64,000 nucleotides of DNA, from assembly GCF_003589925.1 (NCBI RefSeq), contig NZ_CP032382.1, positions 4,278,001 to 4,342,000 on the forward strand. Direction: 5' to 3'. The notes under the pieces are model-generated. The model was not told where the DNA came from, did no database searches, and was given only the letters and a program-made list of their open reading frames with translations. Numbering within the stretch: position 1 is the first letter of the stretch; each line of letters starts with the position of its first letter. The DNA comes from Chryseolinea soli (lineage in GTDB: Bacteria > Bacteroidota > Bacteroidia > Cytophagales > Cyclobacteriaceae). Position numbers and translations under genes: made by a program. Shown piece after piece: positions 59,646 through 64,000 of the stretch.

Positions 59646-62402
59646 TTGAAAACGCTCATTTCTTTTTTGCTTGCCTTTCTCCTCGTCTCCGCTTCTTTTG
59701 CACAGCGCACGTCGCTCCTCCAACCGGCTCACCTCACCTGCGAATACCAAAATAATCCGCTGGGCATCGATACGGGCACGCCACGGTTGGGGTGGAATTT
59801 TCAAACGGCGGCGAGAGATCAGTACCAAACGGCCTATGAGATCATGGTTCGCCAGGAAGGCGGACAATCCACAGTTTGGTCTACCGGAAAGGTGATGCAA
59901 AATGGAAACACCCAGATCGACTATGAAGGCGAACCCTTGCTCCCCTTCACCCGCTATTACTGGAAAGTGCGCACCTATGATGCGCACGATCAACCCTCCG
60001 GCTGGAGTGATGAAGCCTGGTTTGAAACCGCCATGTTGAAAACATCCGACTGGCAGGCCAGGTGGATCGACAACGGCAGCACCCTACCCGCGCGCGATGA
60101 GGATTTCTACAAGGACGATCCCATGCCGCTGTTTAGAAAAACACTGAATGTCCAAAAGAAACTCGCCTCCGCCCGCCTCTACATTTCCGGGTTGGGCTAT
60201 TACGAAGCCTATCTAAACGAAAAGAAGATCAGCGACCACGTGCTGGACCCGGGGTGGACGACCTATAAAAAAGAAGCGCTTTATGTCACGCACGACATCA
60301 CCGTCATGCTAAAGCCCGGCCAGAACGCCATCGGTGTCATGTTGGGCAATGGTTGGTGGGACCCGCTGCCCCTGAGACTTTTTGGCCGCTTCAACCTGCG
60401 CACGGTTCAGCAGACGGGCCGGCCTTGCGTGAAGGCAGAGATCCATTTGAACTATGCCGATGGCACCCGCGAAGTGATCGGCACCGATGCTTCGTGGCAA
60501 ACGACCAACGGCCCCATCGTGCGCAACAATGTTTACCTGGGCGAGCACTACGACGCGCGCCTGGAAGTGAAGGGTTGGAGTGGGCTGAAGGCACCGGGCA
60601 ACACATGGAAAAATGCAACCTTAGCCGAAGGCCCGGCCGGCACGCTGCACGCTCAATTGCAGCCCCCGATCCGCATCACCCGCACGCTAAAGCCCACCCG
60701 GATCCTTGAAATAAAACCCGGTGTCTACATTGCCGACATGGGTCAGAATTTTGCCGGTGTGGCCCGCGTCACCGTGAAAGGAAAGAAGGGAACCAAGATC
60801 AGCCTGCGCTACGGCGAGGCCTTGCTCCCCGATGGCACATTGAATTATCTCACCACCGTAGCCGGCCAGTTGAAAGCCCTCTGGAACATGAACGGCGGCC
60901 CGGGCGCACCGGCCACGGCCTGGCAGGAAGACAGCTACACGCTGAAGGGCGAAGGCACCGAGACCTGGTCGCCCCGCTTCACCTTCCATGGCTTTCGTTA
61001 TGTGGAGATCACCGGGTGGCCCGGCAAACCAACGCCCGACAACATCGAGGGCCTGCGTATGAATGCCGACCTGACCCGCAACGGCGAGTTCACCTGTTCC
61101 AACGACATGTTCAACAAAATACACGAAGCCATCCAATGGACTTTTCTGAGCAACGTGTTTAGCGTGCAATCCGATTGTCCCGGCCGTGAAAAGATGGGCT
61201 ATGGTGCCGACATGGTGGTGACAGCAAACGCCTTTATGTACAACTTCGACATGAGTAACTTCTACACCAAGGCCGTGCACGATTTCGCCAACGAGCAGCG
61301 ACCCGAAGGCGGCATCACCGAAACGGCCCCCTACACCGGCATCGCCGACAAAGGCCTGGGCGATGAGTCGGGCCCGCTGGGATGGCAGCTCGGTTTTCCT
61401 TACCTGCAGGAACAACTCTATGAATTTTATGGCGACGAGCGCATCATCGCCACGCAATACGACAACGTGGTCCGGCAAATGACCTTCCTCCAAGCCAAAG
61501 CCATCGACGGCCTCTTTCATTGGGACATCAGCGATCATGTGGCCATCGATCCGAAACCGGAAGCCTTCAGTGCCTCGGCGTTCTATTATCATCACGCATT
61601 GCTGGCGGCGAAGTTTGCGGGCATCTTGAAAAAAGCTGATGATTCTGTGAAGTATGCCAAGCTGGCCGGACAGATCAAGCAACGCATCGTGGAGAAATAC
61701 CTGGTGCCACATACGGGCCGGTTCGACAACAGCACACAGTCGGCACAGCTGTTTGCCTTGTGGTATGACTTGTCGCCGGAGAAGGAGAAAACATGGGAAG
61801 TGTTGATGAGCGAGTTTGCGCGTCATCAGGATCACGTGGCGTCGGGCATCTTTGGTGTCAAAATGATGTTTGATGTGCTGCGGCAAAGCGGGCAGAATGA
61901 AGTGGCGTATCGCATTGCCAATCAAAAAGATTATCCCGGGTGGGGATTTATGTTGAAGGAAGGTGCTACTACCTTGTGGGAGTCGTGGGAATATCCCGAC
62001 AACGCGCCCTCGCAAAACCATCCCATGTTCGGCTCCATCGACGAGTGGTTCTATCGCTCGCTGCTGGGCATCAACCCGCTGGCACCCGGGTTCCGCAAAA
62101 TACAGATCAAGCCGCAGCCGGCGGGCGACCTCACGTGGGCAAAGGGAAGTTACACCTCCGTCCAGGGAAAGATTGTGAGTGAATGGAAAAAAGAGGAAAA
62201 CCGTTTTCAGCTCACGGTGTCTATACCCGCCAACACCCGTGGCGAAGTGTGGATCCCGTTCGCGCCCGGCAGTGACCTGAAAGAGAACGGCACCATCATC
62301 GGTAAGGAAGGCATGTCGAAGCACGTGCGTTATGTGAACGGCTATGGTGTGGTAGAGATCACCAGCGGCGACTACGTCTTTGAAGCGACAACCCATAATT
62401 AA
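59646..62402 (+). CDS. Alpha-L-rhamnosidase, glycoside hydrolase family 78
   Basis: 918 aa from a TTG start (MKTLISFLLA) with a signal peptide ending near SFAQ. Domains: a fibronectin-like N domain (~30-140), Bac_rhamnosid_N (~150-330) with YISGLGYYEAYLNEKKISDHVLDPGW, a further beta-sandwich, and the (alpha/alpha)6 barrel (~470-800), whose acid region is DCPGREKMGYGADM and whose distal part includes GATTLWESWEYP. The C-terminal beta-sandwich follows. It frees L-rhamnose from plant or exopolysaccharides in the periplasm or outside. RhaM, lactonase and SDR genes ~4 kb upstream would process the sugar. Confidence 0.95.
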   Translation: MKTLISFLLAFLLVSASFAQRTSLLQPAHLTCEYQNNPLGIDTGTPRLGWNFQTAARDQYQTAYEIMVRQEGGQSTVWSTGKVMQNGNTQIDYEGEPLLPFTRYYWKVRTYDAHDQPSGWSDEAWFETAMLKTSDWQARWIDNGSTLPARDEDFYKDDPMPLFRKTLNVQKKLASARLYISGLGYYEAYLNEKKISDHVLDPGWTTYKKEALYVTHDITVMLKPGQNAIGVMLGNGWWDPLPLRLFGRFNLRTVQQTGRPCVKAEIHLNYADGTREVIGTDASWQTTNGPIVRNNVYLGEHYDARLEVKGWSGLKAPGNTWKNATLAEGPAGTLHAQLQPPIRITRTLKPTRILEIKPGVYIADMGQNFAGVARVTVKGKKGTKISLRYGEALLPDGTLNYLTTVAGQLKALWNMNGGPGAPATAWQEDSYTLKGEGTETWSPRFTFHGFRYVEITGWPGKPTPDNIEGLRMNADLTRNGEFTCSNDMFNKIHEAIQWTFLSNVFSVQSDCPGREKMGYGADMVVTANAFMYNFDMSNFYTKAVHDFANEQRPEGGITETAPYTGIADKGLGDESGPLGWQLGFPYLQEQLYEFYGDERIIATQYDNVVRQMTFLQAKAIDGLFHWDISDHVAIDPKPEAFSASAFYYHHALLAAKFAGILKKADDSVKYAKLAGQIKQRIVEKYLVPHTGRFDNSTQSAQLFALWYDLSPEKEKTWEVLMSEFARHQDHVASGIFGVKMMFDVLRQSGQNEVAYRIANQKDYPGWGFMLKEGATTLWESWEYPDNAPSQNHPMFGSIDEWFYRSLLGINPLAPGFRKIQIKPQPAGDLTWAKGSYTSVQGKIVSEWKKEENRFQLTVSIPANTRGEVWIPFAPGSDLKENGTIIGKEGMSKHVRYVNGYGVVEITSGDYVFEATTHN

Positions 62403-62426
62403 GATCCATCCCAAAACAAAGAACGC

Positions 62427-63266
62427 ATGAAATACATACTCCCCATCCTGCTGCTGGCCACTTCGATACTTCAGGCTCAAACGCCCCCGCGACTCATCGT
62501 GCGCGGGGATGACATGGGCTTTTCGCACGCGGGCAACGAGGCTTTGATAAAGAGTTATAAGGAAGGCATCGAAACCTCCATTGAAGTGATCGTGCCTTCG
62601 CCCTGGTTCCCGGAAGCGGTGAAACTGCTGCGCGACAACCCGGCCGTTGACGTGGGCATTCACATTGCCCTGACCAGCGAATGGGAAAACATAAAATACC
62701 GCCCCGTGTCGGCGTGCCCTAGCCTGACGGATGCCGACGGCTATTTCTATCCCATGATCTGGCCCAACAAGAATTACCCGGGACAATCGCTCACAGAAAA
62801 CAAATGGACGCTGGCCGACATCGAAAAAGAGTTGCGTGCACAGATCGGGTTGGCCTTGAAAAAGATCCCGCGCATAAGCCACATCAGCGCCCACATGGGG
62901 TGCTATGACATGGACCCCGAAGTGAAGAAGCTGGCCAAACGGTTAGCCGTGGAATATAAGATAGATATCGACCCTGCAGAACGAGGGGTGAAGGGGATAG
63001 GCTACAAGGGCCCGCATCAAACCTTCGAAGAGAAGGTGAGCAGTTTCCTGGCGATGCTGGAAACGCTAAAGCCCGGGGAAACCTACTTGTTCGTGGACCA
63101 TCCAGGTCTGAACACCCCCGAGCTACAGGCCATCTTCCATATTGGCTATGAGAATGTGGCAACGGACCGGCAGGGGGTAACGGATTTGTTTATGGACAAA
63201 CGTATACGGGAGGCTATACGCCGTAGCGGCGTCCAGTTGATCAGTTATGCCGACCTGAGGAAATAA
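62427..63266 (+). CDS. ChbG/HpnK-family polysaccharide deacetylase-like protein, exported
   Basis: 279 aa. A signal peptide (~1-18, ending QAQ) precedes a YdjC-type barrel: IVRGDDMGFSHAGNEAL with the metal-site Asp pair, VGIHIALTSEW, ISHISAHMG and YLFVDHPG. ChbG members deacetylate chitooligosaccharides; relatives act on other acetylated sugars. It lies 24 bp after the rhamnosidase stop, so the two are probably co-transcribed, suggesting action on acetylated rhamnose-containing glycan. The substrate is inferred. Confidence 0.88.
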   Translation: MKYILPILLLATSILQAQTPPRLIVRGDDMGFSHAGNEALIKSYKEGIETSIEVIVPSPWFPEAVKLLRDNPAVDVGIHIALTSEWENIKYRPVSACPSLTDADGYFYPMIWPNKNYPGQSLTENKWTLADIEKELRAQIGLALKKIPRISHISAHMGCYDMDPEVKKLAKRLAVEYKIDIDPAERGVKGIGYKGPHQTFEEKVSSFLAMLETLKPGETYLFVDHPGLNTPELQAIFHIGYENVATDRQGVTDLFMDKRIREAIRRSGVQLISYADLRK

Positions 63267-63440
63267 CCACCCTAACCCTACTGGACTCCCTGTTTTAAGG
63301 GTCAAGTCAGCCCGAATTCTTGAAAAAGGGACGGAATTATTACGTGGCAACGCGAATGCAGCATAATATCTTAATATTTGTCCGTGAAGAAATATGGGTA
63401 AGTCCCCGTATCTTTCGAACGTTTACCTAAAACCTTATCT

Positions 63441-64000
63441 ATGAGAAAAATCATTTTATCTGCATCCCTCATTCTTAGTTTGATTTTGACCGGCTTTAGC
63501 CAGGACAAAAAAGTAGCCCTCGTTACATTTTTCGGCGACAAAAAAATCGGTGGTACCGGCATGAGCACCATCGGCGAATCGTTGATGAAGGACCCCAACT
63601 TCAATCTTGCGCCGCTCGTCGACAAAGCCTACGAACGTTTTGTGAACGATTTTGCAAAAGACTTTCCTTTCAAGTTGATCGACCAAAACGAGATCAGCAG
63701 CAATCCCGATTATCAGAACTTCAAGTCGTCTATGTTGGCCGACACGGCCAGCGGCTTCAACAAGTCCATGGGCATCCAGTATGCCGTGGTGAAGGGCTTT
63801 GTCTGGGCCTATGGCGATATCCAGGGCTTACTGAAAGAAGAAAAACGTGACCCTTGTAACCTGGCCAAGATCTTCCCCCAGGCCGATGGCATTTTGTTTG
63901 TAACGATGGACTACGAATTTCAACCCCGTGCCATGGGCTTTGCCGCCGGTGCTGTGGCCTATTTGAACATGTTCATGTATGACAAGAAGTGCGACAAGGT
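63441..64000 (+). CDS. N-terminal part of an exported hypothetical protein (runs off the window)
   Basis: ATG at 63441, open to the window end (186 codons seen). The signal peptide (MRKIILSASLILSL...GFSQ) is followed by KKVALVTFFGDKKIGGTGMSTIGESL, FAKDFPFKLIDQNEI, MGIQYAVVKGFVWAYG and ADGILFVTMDYEFQPRAMGF. The pattern resembles periplasmic proteins that assemble an alpha/beta domain after a Gln/Asp-rich mature start. I do not recognise the family. It is ~175 bp downstream of the deacetylase and has its own possible promoter near 63370. Confidence 0.85.
   Translation, partial: MRKIILSASLILSLILTGFSQDKKVALVTFFGDKKIGGTGMSTIGESLMKDPNFNLAPLVDKAYERFVNDFAKDFPFKLIDQNEISSNPDYQNFKSSMLADTASGFNKSMGIQYAVVKGFVWAYGDIQGLLKEEKRDPCNLAKIFPQADGILFVTMDYEFQPRAMGFAAGAVAYLNMFMYDKKCDK

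Noticed and set aside
60687..62894. 735-aa minus-strand open frame opposite the rhamnosidase and deacetylase
   Set aside because: His/Arg-rich antisense image of two clearly homologous plus-strand genes.

Overview
The window looks like a chromosomal piece of a Bacteroidota bacterium, most likely of the Cytophagales (a Chryseolinea- or Ohtaekwangia-like lineage; the genus is an inference). The evidence is type IX secretion (T9SS) sorting domains of type A and type B, a PorP/SprF-like protein, an acetyl/succinylornithine-type transcarbamylase in the arginine operon, DUF2911, DUF4349 and PKD-like adhesin families, frequent TTG/GTG starts, few Shine-Dalgarno sequences, and TAnnTTTG-type -7 promoter boxes. 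I see no tRNA, rRNA, CRISPR array, transposase or phage genes.

Layout. 1-0.8 kb: 3' end of a large secreted T9SS protein (probably PorU2/gingipain-like). 1.75-10.76 kb: a complete, tightly overlapping arginine operon: GNAT acetyltransferase, argG, argC, argD, argF', argB, argE, an isochorismatase-fold protein and argH. 10.9-14.1 kb: a rhomboid/YwqK-repeat/TonB_C fusion and a Tat-exported Gfo/Idh/MocA oxidoreductase, flanked by inverted ~50 bp repeats. 14.2-21.2 kb (mostly minus): YfhO, MoaA, a 56-aa membrane protein, a cyclase-family protein, an extremely Asp/Val-repetitive secreted protein and a STAS-like protein. 21.3-24.1 kb: a DUF4349 lipoprotein and a tandem duplicated pair of TonB-like proteins. 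25.0-29.7 kb: a 1543-aa PKD-like T9SS adhesin. 30.5-32.9 kb: an FtsX/MacB permease. 33.2-34.1 kb: a small AT-rich island with a possible orphan immunity protein. 34.3-35.0 kb: MoaD and MoaE. 35.4-40.7 kb: an ECF sigma factor, a membrane anti-sigma/TonB_C protein, a T9SS type B cargo and a SprF-OmpA fusion in one apparent operon. 41.2-44.9 kb: a voltage-gated potassium-type channel, MoaC, MoeA and glycerate kinase. 45-52 kb: Ffh, a DUF2911 protein, a RimB-RimK-AstE-like module, DedA, a glutaminyl cyclase and an orphan PhnD-like binding protein. 52.5-54.2 kb: NIPSNAP and MtgA. 54.4-63.3 kb: deoxysugar use (rhamnose mutarotase, lactonase, SDR dehydrogenase, PHP hydrolase, HicAB toxin-antitoxin, NagB-like protein, GH78 alpha-L-rhamnosidase, ChbG-like deacetylase). 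63.4 kb to the end: start of an unknown exported protein.

How genes work together. The arginine genes cover glutamate to arginine through acetylated (or succinylated) intermediates. Five molybdenum cofactor genes are scattered over four places (moaA; moaD-moaE; moaC; moeA). The sigma/anti-sigma/cargo/SprF-OmpA block looks like a self-contained, envelope-regulated T9SS cargo unit. The GH78/RhaM/SDR/lactonase genes together suggest release and non-phosphorylated oxidation of L-rhamnose or L-fucose.

The intergenic DNA is unusually rich in short dispersed palindromic repeats. At least five families can be seen. One 432-bp hairpin-rich island is bounded by a perfect 20-bp direct repeat copied from the end of the SprF-OmpA gene. 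I consider these repeats, the sigma/SprF-OmpA unit, the Asp-rich polyampholyte protein and several proteins with substituted catalytic residues the most interesting items. No function was verified by database search.
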